Shown here: piece by piece, positions 17,477 to 26,244 of the stretch
Layout: each line of letters opens with the position of its first letter
How positions within the stretch are numbered: position 1 is the stretch's first letter
Assembly: GCF_049608145.1 (NCBI RefSeq)
Contig: NZ_JBMYXF010000003.1
Coordinates: forward strand, 42,697 to 106,696
Reading direction: 5' to 3'
DNA: 64,000 bases
From: Halocynthiibacter sp049608145
Lineage (GTDB): Bacteria; Pseudomonadota; Alphaproteobacteria; Rhodobacterales; Rhodobacteraceae
Notes under the pieces: model-generated
What the model saw: the letters and a program-made list of their open reading frames with translations, nothing else
Told to the model about the DNA's origin: nothing
The model's database searches: none
Program-made: the position numbers and the translations under genes

Positions 17477-18868
17477 ATGCAACGACGTGATTTTCTGAAA
17501 ATGAGTATGGCAGGCGCAACGCTTGCTGGTGGCAGCTCCGCGCTTTGGGCGACTGGCAGCGGTTCAGTAGTGGAACACCTGAAGGTACAGCCTGCGAAAT
17601 ACGGGTTGATGCCCGGCAAAATAACCGAAGGTATGGTCAGCGTGTTTCCGGATGCGCCACCGCCGGTGTTACGCGTGAAGCAGGGCGAGATTTTTATTGC
17701 AGATGTCGAAAACGGTATGGACGATTACACAGCTATGCATTGGCATGGGTTGCGTATCCCGAATGCAATGGATGGCGTACCTTACCTGACGCAATTTCCA
17801 ATCGGCCCCAGTGAAACCTATCGTTATGAATTCACACCACCGGATGCGGGCACCTATTGGTATCATCCGCATTGCATGACCATGACGCAAATGGCCCTGG
17901 GCCTGACGGGCGTTCTGGTGGTGGAAGAAGCCGATGATGTAGGCTTTGACAGTGACGAAATCCTGAACCTGCGTGATTTTCGTTTGAATGATGAGGGGCA
18001 ATTTATCAATCTTTACACCGGTCGGGGTGCGGCGCGTGGCGGCACCCATGGCACGGTGATGGCGGTGAACTGGCAGGATGTGCAACGCAGTGATCATCAG
18101 GCCGGATCACTTGTACGTTTGCGGGTTGCGGCAACAGATACGACGCGGATTTATAAGCTATATTTTGAAGATGCGGTCGGGAAAATCATCGCCTGGGACG
18201 GTCATCCTGTCGATTATGCTGTGCCTTTTCCTGTTTCGCCAGATGTCCCCCTTATCTTGTCACCTGGGCAGCGTATGGATGTGGCTTTGCGTATGCCCGC
18301 TGTTGAAGGTGAGGTTGTGAAACTGATGGCGCGGGTGCCGGGTGGTACGCGTGAAATGGCAGTGTTGCGATCTGTTGGTTCAAATGCGGGGCGTGCGCTT
18401 TCGGATTTGAAACCGTTGCCGCGCAATCCTGTGTCTGAACCTGACTTGACGAATCCGCGCATTGAGGAATTCGTTTTTGGTTGGTCACCCGAGGGGGATC
18501 TGCCCAATAATGGTTTTTGCGGGACGTTGGGTTATACGTTTTGGTCGATTAATCGAACGCCTTGGGCGGGGGATGCATCCGAAGGAACGGCTGCGCTTGC
18601 CCGCCTGAAACTGGGGGAAACGGTGGTTCTGCGTCTTCGCAATGAAAGCCCGAACCTGCATCCCATTCACCTGCATGGGCTTGCGTTTCGTCCGATCCGG
18701 TCCAACAAGCGCGAAGTATTGCCCAATATGACGGATACTGCTTTGTTATTGAAAGATGAGGTGCTTGAGGTCGCTCTCGTTGCTGATAATCCGGGGAAGT
18801 GGGCGTTTCATTGTCATGTGATTGAGCACCAGAAAACCGGGTTGGCGGGGTACATTGAGGTAATCTAA
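17477..18868 (+). CDS. Tat-exported multicopper oxidase
   Basis: A 463-residue periplasmic copper oxidase. It begins with a twin-arginine signal (MQRRDFLKMSMAGATLAGG). All four copper-binding motifs are present in order: HWHGLR, WYHPH, HPIHLHGLAF and HCHVIEHQKTG. The three-domain arrangement and length fit the CueO/CopA/laccase group. Family members oxidise Cu(I), Mn(II), metals or phenolics, and the substrate cannot be told here. Start chosen at 17477 because the Tat motif follows directly; a TTG/GTG-type extension upstream adds an unlikely 29 residues. Convergent with the receiver-domain gene. Confidence 0.88.
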   Translation: MQRRDFLKMSMAGATLAGGSSALWATGSGSVVEHLKVQPAKYGLMPGKITEGMVSVFPDAPPPVLRVKQGEIFIADVENGMDDYTAMHWHGLRIPNAMDGVPYLTQFPIGPSETYRYEFTPPDAGTYWYHPHCMTMTQMALGLTGVLVVEEADDVGFDSDEILNLRDFRLNDEGQFINLYTGRGAARGGTHGTVMAVNWQDVQRSDHQAGSLVRLRVAATDTTRIYKLYFEDAVGKIIAWDGHPVDYAVPFPVSPDVPLILSPGQRMDVALRMPAVEGEVVKLMARVPGGTREMAVLRSVGSNAGRALSDLKPLPRNPVSEPDLTNPRIEEFVFGWSPEGDLPNNGFCGTLGYTFWSINRTPWAGDASEGTAALARLKLGETVVLRLRNESPNLHPIHLHGLAFRPIRSNKREVLPNMTDTALLLKDEVLEVALVADNPGKWAFHCHVIEHQKTGLAGYIEVI

Positions 18869-18877
18869 CACATGCCG

Positions 18878-19594
18878 TCAGATCGTGCCTCCTGCCGCGA
18901 TACGTTCCTGAACCAGGCCGTTTAAGTGCGACAGATCAGAACGCAACTGCGCGCCCTGATTCTTATGGCGGGCCAAGCGTTTTGCAGCTGTTTCCAGAGG
19001 TTCATCTTCTGCACTACGGGCAAGCCCGCCAAGAAACTGAGATACATAATCCAAGGTGTCACTGTCGGGAGAGGCATCCAAAACGGATGCAATATGTGTC
19101 AGGTCATCACGATAGGCAATCAGATCGGGTTCAATGTCTGCATCGTTGCTGTGCCGTGGCCCATTGGGGCGGCGATCTTCAGGAAGTCGCGACAAGATCA
19201 GATTTTGAAATGCCATCAGGCTATTGATCGGCTTATCGAGAAAGGCATCTGCGCCAGCTTTCAGCGCCAGGTGTTCACCACCCGGATCGCCTGATGTTCC
19301 CAGAAGCATACCAACACGAGGTGCAGAGTTATGCAATTCTGTGATCAGTTCTTCGCCGGATCCATCGGGCAAGCCAAGATCAACAATCACAACGGAGGGG
19401 CGGTAAACTTGAAGATGTCGCCGTGCAGAGGCCAGACAATCCGCACGTCGGATGCGGGCGCCAGAACGCAGGCACAACAGGCGCATTGCTTCGCAGGCGA
19501 AACGGCTGTCTTCCACAACAAGCACGGTTAATCCGGCCAATGGGCGTTCCGCGGTTGGCACCTGCTTTGCCATCAGGCTTTCGAGATCGTCCAT
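18878..19594 (-). CDS. Response-regulator receiver protein without a DNA-binding output domain
   Basis: A 238-residue protein with a receiver domain at about residues 20-140. It has the acidic pair VVEDSRF, the phosphorylatable Asp in VIVDLGLPDGSG, GTSGD and the DKPI lysine, so phosphorylation looks possible. The C-terminal 95 residues are charged and helical with no recognisable output domain, and could be a protein-interaction or Hpt-like segment. No histidine kinase is adjacent. AAGGAAAGGAT precedes the ATG at 19594. Partner and pathway are unknown. Confidence 0.8.
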   Translation of the reverse strand: MDDLESLMAKQVPTAERPLAGLTVLVVEDSRFACEAMRLLCLRSGARIRRADCLASARRHLQVYRPSVVIVDLGLPDGSGEELITELHNSAPRVGMLLGTSGDPGGEHLALKAGADAFLDKPINSLMAFQNLILSRLPEDRRPNGPRHSNDADIEPDLIAYRDDLTHIASVLDASPDSDTLDYVSQFLGGLARSAEDEPLETAAKRLARHKNQGAQLRSDLSHLNGLVQERIAAGGTI

Positions 19595-19820
19595 ATCCTT
19601 TCCTTTCGGGATGGTGGGAACAGATCTGACATCTGATCCAGAGGAATTTTATCTTCCTTCAGTCTGGGTTGAGTCGGGTGAAGACATTGTTAACGGGATG
19701 GTCCCAATTCGATGCAAAATGCAAAAACCGCGACAGAATGTGCCAGCGGAAGACATGCAGCAGGCTTGCGTCACCAGCAAGGCAAGGTCATAAGGTTTCA
19801 AACTTTCCGGAGGAAATCTG

Positions 19821-20225
19821 ATGATCGGTCGTCTCAATCACGTTGCCATTGCTGTGCCAGATCTGGAAGCGGCCAGTGCACAATACAAGAATACACTTGG
19901 CGCCACTGTCGGTGCACCGCAAGATGAACCTGATCACGGTGTCACCGTTGTTTTCATCGAACTGCCAAATACCAAGATTGAACTGTTGTATCCATTGGGT
20001 GAGAATTCTCCGATCAACGGGTTCCTTGAGAAAAACCCCGCTGGTGGCATTCACCACATCTGTTACGAAGTTGACGATATTCTTGTTGCCCGTGACAAGC
20101 TGAAAGCCGAGGGCGCACGGGTTCTGGGGACGGGCGAGCCTAAGATCGGTGCCCATGGTAAACCGGTGCTGTTCCTACACCCTAAAGATTTTAACGGCTG
20201 CCTTGTTGAGCTGGAGCAGATCTGA
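19821..20225 (+). CDS. mce: Methylmalonyl-CoA epimerase
   Basis: A 134-residue vicinal-oxygen-chelate protein that interconverts (2R)- and (2S)-methylmalonyl-CoA in propionyl-CoA assimilation. It starts MIGRLNHVAIAVPDLEAA, includes the metal His in GGIHHICYEVDD, and ends LHPKDFNGCLVELEQI, a family signature. GGAGGAAATCTG precedes the ATG. It overlaps the DUF1467 gene by one base (TGATG). Confidence 0.92.
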   Translation: MIGRLNHVAIAVPDLEAASAQYKNTLGATVGAPQDEPDHGVTVVFIELPNTKIELLYPLGENSPINGFLEKNPAGGIHHICYEVDDILVARDKLKAEGARVLGTGEPKIGAHGKPVLFLHPKDFNGCLVELEQI

Positions 20226-20518
20226 TGGCGATTACATCCGCAATCGTCCTGTACGCCGTGTTCTGGTTCATGACTTTCCTTTGCGTGCTTCCTGTCCGCT
20301 TGGTCACGCAGGGCGATGATGGCAAAGTTCTGCGGGGCACGCATGCAGGTGCGCCGGTTGATCCCCAACTTAAAAAACGCGCGCTGATCACCACGGGGAT
20401 TGCGGCCGTGCTTTGGGTGTTGGCGTTTTGGATTATTGTCTGGGAAATTGTCACTGTGAAAGACGTTGATTTTCTCAACCGATTGAATGCGGAACCAGAA
20501 GCTTTATCTGCAGAGTAA
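20225..20518 (+). CDS. DUF1467 family small membrane protein
   Basis: A 97-residue protein with two membrane segments (about residues 5-25 and 55-75) separated by a short loop containing PVRLVTQGDDG, which is the DUF1467 pattern of alphaproteobacteria. Translation is coupled to the methylmalonyl-CoA epimerase (TGATG). Function is unknown; the pairing is the only clue. Confidence 0.8.
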   Translation: MAITSAIVLYAVFWFMTFLCVLPVRLVTQGDDGKVLRGTHAGAPVDPQLKKRALITTGIAAVLWVLAFWIIVWEIVTVKDVDFLNRLNAEPEALSAE

Positions 20519-20522
20519 CGCG

Positions 20523-20846
20523 GTGTCCGAAGTTTTCTGTCGTATCGCTTTATATGGATTTGCAACCGTCCTTGGCCTGGTATTCCTGTTGATGATGTCG
20601 GTTCTAGGCCCCGGTTGGCCTGATGGCTATCTTTCAACTTTTGACCGTTGTATGAGCCAGACCGCACCTTTCGGAATGGAACAAACTGGGCTTTCGGCGT
20701 TAGCCCTGATATTTGCCGCAGAACTGAAAAACTACCGCAAATGGATTGTACTCACGGTTGTGTGCCTGTTCGCCTTACGTTTTGCCGAATTCAGTTATTA
20801 CAGCCACTACATTTGTGCCGGTCTTGAAGACGGGCAAGGTGGCTGA
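20523..20846 (+). CDS. Small membrane protein of unknown function
   Basis: About 107 residues with a hydrophobic N-terminal segment (YGFATVLGLVFLLMMSVLG), a second near residue 55, and a third ending near RFAEFSYYSHYI. Not recognised. The GTG at 20523, four bases after the DUF1467 stop, is chosen because it fits an operon. An upstream ATG at 20487 would overlap that gene. Reading frame and codon use look genuine. Confidence 0.6.
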   Translation: MSEVFCRIALYGFATVLGLVFLLMMSVLGPGWPDGYLSTFDRCMSQTAPFGMEQTGLSALALIFAAELKNYRKWIVLTVVCLFALRFAEFSYYSHYICAGLEDGQGG

Positions 20847-20856
20847 TCGATCAGGT

Positions 20857-21558
20857 CTATTGTGGCAGGCGGTGATACATATGTGTGAATGTTGCGACCC
20901 CAAAAACCGGAATGACCAGGCTGAGAAGTGGGATCAACAAAGGTGCGGTCATCAGACATCCGGCCAGCCAAATTGCCCCCATATGACGTTTGCGTAATGT
21001 ATTGGCATCTTGCGGTGTCAGGCGGCGTTCTGCGACCATTGTGAAATATTCCCGGGACAGCAAATACCCATTCAGCGCGACCCAGATCAGGGGCGCGAAT
21101 GGGGCGAGGAAGATATAAAAGATCAGTGCCACAAGGTTGGCAGAAATGAGAACAGCCAGGAAACGTGCAGATTGTGCGGCGGTTTCTGTTAGGCTGCGGT
21201 GACGCACTGCGGGTAAATGGGGGTGATGTTTATCTTCGACAGCATCTGCAACTTCGTCCAAAAATAAGCCGCTGAAAAGAGATGCCACCGGCACCATCAG
21301 AAACACCGATAATGCCATCATGATCAGGAGCGAGGCCCAGGACAAAATTTCATGGATGCCGCCGATTTCGCCGATCCAGGGCAGCGTAATCTGATCCGGG
21401 GTTACAAGACTGAGGATCAGGACAAATACGCCATAAACGCCAGAGAGCAGGGCAAAAGCCAAAAGCACACCAAGAATAATCACTCTGCGGAATTTCGGAT
21501 CACCGGCCTGTGCCAGTGCTTTGGAAAAGTCAGAAAAGATCAAAACCAATGCCTTCAT
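20857..21558 (-). CDS. EI24 / CysZ-like membrane protein
   Basis: A 233-residue protein with four to five hydrophobic segments. The EI24-family pattern is FSDFSKALAQAGDPKFRRV at the N-terminus, SLFSGLFLDEVADAVEDKHH in the middle, and LNGYLLSREYFTMVAERRL. In E. coli CysZ helps sulfate uptake, but many alphaproteobacterial members stand alone and no sulfur gene is nearby, so the transport role is only possible. Convergent with the small membrane protein gene. Confidence 0.75.
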   Translation of the reverse strand: MKALVLIFSDFSKALAQAGDPKFRRVIILGVLLAFALLSGVYGVFVLILSLVTPDQITLPWIGEIGGIHEILSWASLLIMMALSVFLMVPVASLFSGLFLDEVADAVEDKHHPHLPAVRHRSLTETAAQSARFLAVLISANLVALIFYIFLAPFAPLIWVALNGYLLSREYFTMVAERRLTPQDANTLRKRHMGAIWLAGCLMTAPLLIPLLSLVIPVFGVATFTHMYHRLPQ

Positions 21559-21634
21559 AAACTAATTTGTAGAAAGCATATGGGGTTCTGGGCCGCAGTG
21601 CACAAGGGGGCTTGGATGAACGGATTGTTTCGTT

Positions 21635-22438
21635 TTAGGCGACATCTGATATGCCCCACGAACCCCATCTCAGCTGGGTATCGCGAAAACCCAGGTGTCG
21701 GATAAGAACGAGAGGCGCCAGTTCGGCAATCTGTTTCAGGTGTGACTGGTTATCTTGTGTCGGATCGTCAGAAAGAGCGAATAGTCGGGCATGGTGTCTG
21801 GTCAGGTCGTCTGGCGTCATGTCCTGTTCAGCGCGGACCAATTGAAACCCAAGATTGCGCAGGAACAGCGCAATCTTATCAGGCTTGTTCCCCTCGATAG
21901 TTTTATCCGCAAGGTTCCTGAGGGCGGACAGGTAAAAGTACGATCTGACATCATTGTGGCCGGCCGCCCCGGGCAAAAAGGCGAAAATGCAATTCTGTAA
22001 GAGCTGTCGGATCTCATGAATGTCCTTGCGGTTTTCATCGAGCATGGCTGTCAGAGAAAAGTGTATAAAATTTTTGCGACACGTGTTTGCATCCGGAGTT
22101 TCAGGAAAAATCTTGTTTTTCCCACAGCCGCGTTCATCTTTAAATCGATGGGGCTTTATGATCTTTGCAGCCGCGGAAGCTGATGTAGCGTCTATTCCCA
22201 TTTGATGGGGAATTCGAACTTCGCGCTGATCAATAAAGCTCAGGATTGATTGTAAATAGAGCAGGCGCATAGGGTTTTGATCCCCTGTGATCTCGAGGAC
22301 CGCAGTCAGATGATATTCCCCATTCGCATGGCATTTGATACGTCTCTGTAGACCCGCGTTTTCAAGAGGGTGCAGCGTGAATTCGGGAAAAATCTGTGTT
22401 TCTTCAATGTGATATCCATACACCGGAAAATATTTCAT
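21635..22438 (-). CDS. Hypothetical protein, not recognised
   Basis: A 267-residue soluble protein with no signal peptide, starting MKYFPVYGYHIEETQIFPEF. It is rich in His, Lys and Cys and more AT-rich than its neighbours. It contains helical, charged segments (FIHFSLTAMLDENRKDIHEI) and a C-terminal RHHARLFALSDD. I do not recognise any domain. It is isolated between EI24 and a nitroreductase and may be accessory or horizontally acquired. The open frame across 800 bp supports a real gene. Confidence 0.6.
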   Translation of the reverse strand: MKYFPVYGYHIEETQIFPEFTLHPLENAGLQRRIKCHANGEYHLTAVLEITGDQNPMRLLYLQSILSFIDQREVRIPHQMGIDATSASAAAKIIKPHRFKDERGCGKNKIFPETPDANTCRKNFIHFSLTAMLDENRKDIHEIRQLLQNCIFAFLPGAAGHNDVRSYFYLSALRNLADKTIEGNKPDKIALFLRNLGFQLVRAEQDMTPDDLTRHHARLFALSDDPTQDNQSHLKQIAELAPLVLIRHLGFRDTQLRWGSWGISDVA

Positions 22439-22505
22439 ACTGCTCGCCTGCTGTCATAACTATGCGTTACAAGCCTGCACAGCTTCTGCCGCCGGTTTGT
22501 ACAAT

Positions 22506-22527
22506 CCCCGCTGGTTTTGCAGCGGGG
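22506..22527. terminator. Stem-loop between hypothetical gene and nitroreductase
   Basis: CCCCGCTG (22506-22513) and CAGCGGGG (22520-22527) form a perfect 8-bp stem with a six-base loop, 54 bases after the nitroreductase stop. There is no clear T-run on either side. Confidence 0.5.
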
Positions 22528-22580
22528 GCTGATCATTCTTGTCGTCTCGCAATGGGCAAATACGGATTATATAACGTTTG

Positions 22581-23174
22581 TTATTCCGTTACCCATTGGG
22601 TGATACTGTCTAAATTAGGACGTTTTCTGTCCTGGGGAATAGCACCTTCAGACCCAATATGGATGAAACCAGCGACATAGTCATCCCCTGTGATGCCCAA
22701 CCCTTCTTCCAGAAACCCAGGATGGAAGGCCGTAAATCCAGTTAACCAGTTTGCGCCCCAGCCGGATGCCTGGGCTGCATTCAGCATGGCCAGACAGGCC
22801 GCACCGGCAGCAAGATCCTGTTCAATCCGGGGGAAGTCATTGCATTCTTTATAAGCACAGACCACGGCGACGACCAGGTTGGCGTTGCCAAAGAAACCAG
22901 TGATGTTGTCGATCTTCTTTTGTTCAATCCCAGCGGTGTTGCCATGTTTTTCGACCAACGGTGTCAGGCGCTGCAGGGCGGGGCGTTCCAACACGATAAA
23001 CTGCCACGGCACGAGCATCTTGTGATCCGGTGTGCGTGCCGCTGCTGTTAGAATCGGGGCCAACTCTTCACGTGTGGGGACGGGGGATTTCAGACTGCGC
23101 ACTGGGCGTGATCTGCGGGTCAGCAAAAAGTCCATTACTGCCGCATTGTGTGTCAGAGGTTTGATATCCATCAT
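22581..23174 (-). CDS. Nitroreductase family FMN oxidoreductase
   Basis: A 197-residue flavoprotein. The N-terminal RRSRPVRSLKSP FMN-binding loop, ARTPDHKMLVPWQFIV, and ASGWGANWLTGF with the terminal HIGSEGAIPQDRKRP match the YdjA-like nitroreductase branch, which uses FMN and NAD(P)H to reduce nitro compounds or quinones. Physiological substrate unknown. AAGGA six bases before the ATG at 23174 supports the start. The HDAC-like gene ends 55 bp upstream on the same strand. Confidence 0.85.
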   Translation of the reverse strand: MMDIKPLTHNAAVMDFLLTRRSRPVRSLKSPVPTREELAPILTAAARTPDHKMLVPWQFIVLERPALQRLTPLVEKHGNTAGIEQKKIDNITGFFGNANLVVAVVCAYKECNDFPRIEQDLAAGAACLAMLNAAQASGWGANWLTGFTAFHPGFLEEGLGITGDDYVAGFIHIGSEGAIPQDRKRPNLDSITQWVTE

Positions 23175-23229
23175 TCGTTGTCCTTCAGTTTATGGTCTGG
23201 CTGGCTTTGAATGCTGGCGCCTGTTGTGC

Positions 23230-24366
23230 TCAGTCGCCCAAAAGCGTTTGAGCCATCTCATCTATCAGCCCCGATATGAATGCGTCAAAACGCGCAGAGG
23301 GCTGGCGGGCATGCACTGTGGCACCCAGTGGGTCTTCAACTGTGATACCGGAACCACAGAGCTCCTCAATCACCGCATGTCCACAGAAAGGTACATAAGC
23401 TTCAGAATAGCCACCTTCATGCACCATGAGAAGCTTGCCATCGCACAGGGTTTGCGCGGCAGTCATCACTTGGCGGGTCATCTGACGAAATGTCTCGGCG
23501 GAACAGGACATGCGCGACAGCGGATCAACGGCGGCAGCGTCAAATCCGCAGGCTACGATGATCACATCCGGAGCATGGCCGTGGATGGCGGGTAGAATGA
23601 TTTTTTCCATCGCTTCCAGATAACTGACGTGTCCGGGGCCGGGGGGCAGCGGAATATTGATGTTCTTATTCTGGCCCTGCCCTTTGCCCCGATCTTTGAT
23701 ATCACCGGTATCCAGTGGGTAATTATATTCTTGGTGGATAGATATCGTCAGCACATCATCACGGTCATAATAAATAGCTTCGGTGCCATTGCCGTGATGA
23801 ACATCCCAATCCAGTACCACAACGCGTTGTGCCATGCCTTTTGCTTGGGCTGCTTCGATTGCAATAGCTATATTGTTCAGCAAACAGAAACCATTGGGCC
23901 AGTCAGGCATGCAGTGATGCCCGGGAGGTCGTGACAGGGCATAGGCATTATCGATCTCACCACTTAACACAGCGTCTAATGCGGCGGTGGCGAGCCCGGC
24001 CGAGAGACAGGCAAGGTCAAAACCGCCGCGCCCGAAGGGGGTTCGCAGGCCCAGTTCTCCACCGCCGTTCTCAGACATTTCTTTAAATGCCGTGACATAG
24101 CTTTGGGGGTGAACCCGCAATAGATCGGTTTCATGGGCCAAGGGGGCTGTACGCACATCAAGCTCTGTGATCAGGCCTGAAACTTCCAGCAGGTTTTTCA
24201 GCCGCCGCTTGGTTTCTGGGTTTTCCGGTAGACCGCCGGCAGACAGAGGTTGCACAATGCCGCCCATCGGCCCGCCTACGGGTAAAGTGAGCGCATATTG
24301 TCCACCGGTATGCCAGAAACAACGTTCATCAGTGTAAAAACCGGTCTTTCGTTTCGGGCTGGTCAT
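23230..24366 (-). CDS. Histone-deacetylase-fold amidohydrolase (class II HDAC-like)
   Basis: A 378-residue zinc amidohydrolase. RPPGHHCMPDWPNGFCLLNN has the catalytic His pair, followed by VLDWDVHHGNGT (zinc Asp/His) and the VACGFDAAAVDPL segment with the second zinc Asp. Bacterial members deacetylate acetylpolyamines or proteins, or act in acetoin use; no acetoin genes are near. AGGAG precedes the ATG at 24366. The gene is divergent from DUF167 and upstream of the nitroreductase. Confidence 0.88.
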   Translation of the reverse strand: MTSPKRKTGFYTDERCFWHTGGQYALTLPVGGPMGGIVQPLSAGGLPENPETKRRLKNLLEVSGLITELDVRTAPLAHETDLLRVHPQSYVTAFKEMSENGGGELGLRTPFGRGGFDLACLSAGLATAALDAVLSGEIDNAYALSRPPGHHCMPDWPNGFCLLNNIAIAIEAAQAKGMAQRVVVLDWDVHHGNGTEAIYYDRDDVLTISIHQEYNYPLDTGDIKDRGKGQGQNKNINIPLPPGPGHVSYLEAMEKIILPAIHGHAPDVIIVACGFDAAAVDPLSRMSCSAETFRQMTRQVMTAAQTLCDGKLLMVHEGGYSEAYVPFCGHAVIEELCGSGITVEDPLGATVHARQPSARFDAFISGLIDEMAQTLLGD

Positions 24367-24428
24367 GTGGGTGTTCTCCTGTCAGGTTCAGACAGAGTGA
24401 CAAAGCACCCTGGGAAAGACCAGAACGA

Positions 24429-24701
24429 ATGACGAAAAAGTGTCTCTGCGCAAAAACAATCGCAGCCTTGAAGATGCCCGGTTCAGAAATCGCGGTGCGG
24501 GTTACGCCAAAAGCTTCACGTAATGAAGTAACGCTGGCCGAAGATGGCAGTTTGCGCGTGAAAGTCACCACCGTTCCGGAAAATGGCAAAGCGAATGCAG
24601 CAGTGGTGAAGCTGTTGGCAAAAACCTTGGGCGTGGCAAAGTCCGATCTTCAGCTGATACGCGGGGCAGCAAGCCGAGAAAAACTGTTTCGTCTGAGTTA
24701 A
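24429..24701 (+). CDS. DUF167 (YggU-like) protein
   Basis: A 90-residue protein ending in the DUF167 core: VRVTPKASRNEV, then VPENGKANAAVVKLLAKTLG, then IRGAASREKLFRLS. The family is widespread with no settled biochemical role. The ATG at 24474 (MPGSEIAVRVTP) is a possible shorter start, since the first 15 residues are not family-like and neither start has a strong ribosome site. Confidence 0.78.
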   Translation: MTKKCLCAKTIAALKMPGSEIAVRVTPKASRNEVTLAEDGSLRVKVTTVPENGKANAAVVKLLAKTLGVAKSDLQLIRGAASREKLFRLS

Positions 24702-24727
24702 CTCCGTCCCTGAGGGATCGGTAATGT

Positions 24728-24961
24728 TCAGTCTTTGCGCAATCGGTACACCCCTTCAGGAAGGTCCAGTGCAGCGGCCAAGTCTTCCAACTGGGCGATC
24801 GATAGGGTCACGGTTTCGACGCATCCGGTACGTGGGTTTACCTGTTCAATCGTTACACAACTGGCAAAAGCATTGATCGTAATGTCTTCCTGACGATAGG
24901 GGGCGGGTTCATCAACCAGGGTGACCACCGTGGCATCAAATTCGTGTTCAATTGTAAACAT
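24728..24961 (-). CDS. Small conserved-looking protein of unknown function
   Basis: 77 residues starting MFTIEHEFDATVVTLVDEPA and ending LEDLAAALDLPEGVYRLRKD, an acidic beta-rich protein. I do not recognise a family, but the composition is coding-like and the stop lies 27 bp from DUF167. An AGGG lies only one base before the ATG, so the start is uncertain; the frame remains open upstream for over 400 bp without a better-supported start. Confidence 0.55.
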   Translation of the reverse strand: MFTIEHEFDATVVTLVDEPAPYRQEDITINAFASCVTIEQVNPRTGCVETVTLSIAQLEDLAAALDLPEGVYRLRKD

Positions 24962-25084
24962 ACCCTCAGGATGCGCAGAGGTGACGTAAACTGCAAGGCG
25001 AAAACAGGTGTCGGGCCATTTGATCCGGATCAAAGCGGGGGTTTGCATTTTTTGCCCAGATGTATGCGTATAGGGAGATATGAC

Positions 25085-25345
25085 ATGGCATTGTTTGATA
25101 AATATGATCGTCACGCCGGGCTGGTTGGCCAGATGGCCGGAAAACTTGGCGTGGATATGACCGAGAAATTTCTCGATGGCAAAATCGGGGCGCAGACCCT
25201 GCGTGGTACAGTTTTGCAGTGTATGAGCTGCAAAAAACCGGGTGCATGTGAACAGTGGCTGAATACCAAGGCGGATGGTGCTGCTGAACAAACGCCTGAA
25301 TATTGTGAAAACAAAGTCTTGCTGGAAGAGTTGCGCAAAAACTAA
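25085..25345 (+). CDS. DUF6455 family protein with clustered cysteines
   Basis: An 86-residue protein, MALFDKYDRHAGLVGQMAGK at the N-terminus. A CMSCKKPGAC motif followed by EYCENK is typical of the small Rhodobacterales DUF6455 proteins and could bind a metal. GGGAG at 25073-25077 supports the ATG at 25085, not the longer frame starting at 24944. Divergent from the 77-residue gene. Function unknown. Confidence 0.75.
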   Translation: MALFDKYDRHAGLVGQMAGKLGVDMTEKFLDGKIGAQTLRGTVLQCMSCKKPGACEQWLNTKADGAAEQTPEYCENKVLLEELRKN

Positions 25346-25433
25346 CGAAAAATAATTCCGTGTTCTGCGCAATTGTTCCATGGGTGAATTTCCGTATAGT
25401 GTCGGAAATTATCTGAGATTCCGGAGGAATATA

Positions 25434-26189
25434 GTGCGCCGTTTTATGTTTGCGATTGTTGTTGCCATGCCGTTTTTGGCTGGTTGTGTTGAAACCAGTG
25501 GGACGGCTCCGGCCTCTACAAAACCTACCACGCAGCCAACGCCTGTTGCGTCTTCGGGCACCGGCGATCGTGCAGCTGAGCGGATCGCTGCATCGAATGC
25601 CAACCTGATCACCGCGCGCCGGGGCTCTTCCAGTTACCGGTCCGTGCTGGCGCGGGTGGAACCCATCGCCGAGGCCGAATGTCGTGCGCGCGGCGTGGCC
25701 CAATGCGATTTTGCTTTCTTAGAAGACATCAATCCCAAGGCACCAGTCAATGCGTTTCAGACCCGCGATGGCAACCAGCCCGTTGTAATCCTGACGCGCA
25801 CCCTGCTGAATGAGGTGAAGGATCCACATCAGATTGCCTTTATTATCAGTCATGAAACCTCACATCACATCCGCAACCATCTGCCACGTCAGCAACGCAA
25901 TGTGCAGGTCGGTGCGCTGTTTGGGGCCATTTTGGCAAGCCAGATTGGTGTGAATGTTAACGATGGTGCACGGGCTGGCGGGTTCCTTGGTTCACGTAGT
26001 TATAGTCAGAATTTCGAACTGGAAGCGGACAGTCTTGGTGCCGCAATTGCCCATCGTTCGGGATATGATCCAGTACGTGGCATCCAGTTTTTTGCACGTG
26101 AAAGTTCTGGGCGTCAGCCAATTTTTGCGACCCATCCACCAGATGCGAAACGGATTGAAAATGTCCAACGCGTAGCTGCAGGCCTGTAG
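25434..26189 (+). CDS. M48 family metalloprotease lipoprotein
   Basis: A 251-residue zinc protease with a lipoprotein signal (MRRFMFAIVVAMPFLAGC), so it should be anchored in a membrane facing the periplasm. The HETSHH motif (HExxH) and the downstream FELEADSLG glutamate are the zinc ligands, and a THPPDAKRIEN tail is typical of the family. It may trim or quality-control outer-membrane proteins, as BepA/LoiP relatives do. Start is GTG at 25434 behind GGAGGA, which places the lipobox correctly. Confidence 0.88.
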   Translation: MRRFMFAIVVAMPFLAGCVETSGTAPASTKPTTQPTPVASSGTGDRAAERIAASNANLITARRGSSSYRSVLARVEPIAEAECRARGVAQCDFAFLEDINPKAPVNAFQTRDGNQPVVILTRTLLNEVKDPHQIAFIISHETSHHIRNHLPRQQRNVQVGALFGAILASQIGVNVNDGARAGGFLGSRSYSQNFELEADSLGAAIAHRSGYDPVRGIQFFARESSGRQPIFATHPPDAKRIENVQRVAAGL

Positions 26190-26244
26190 TGTTTAAAGTT
26201 TTTAAACAGCCATGAGGACGCAATTAAGATTTTCCGCAATCAAG

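Noticed and set aside
16572..17519. 315-codon minus-strand frame opposite aspS
   Set aside because: Antisense shadow of AspRS motif regions; low-complexity His/Arg/Thr composition.
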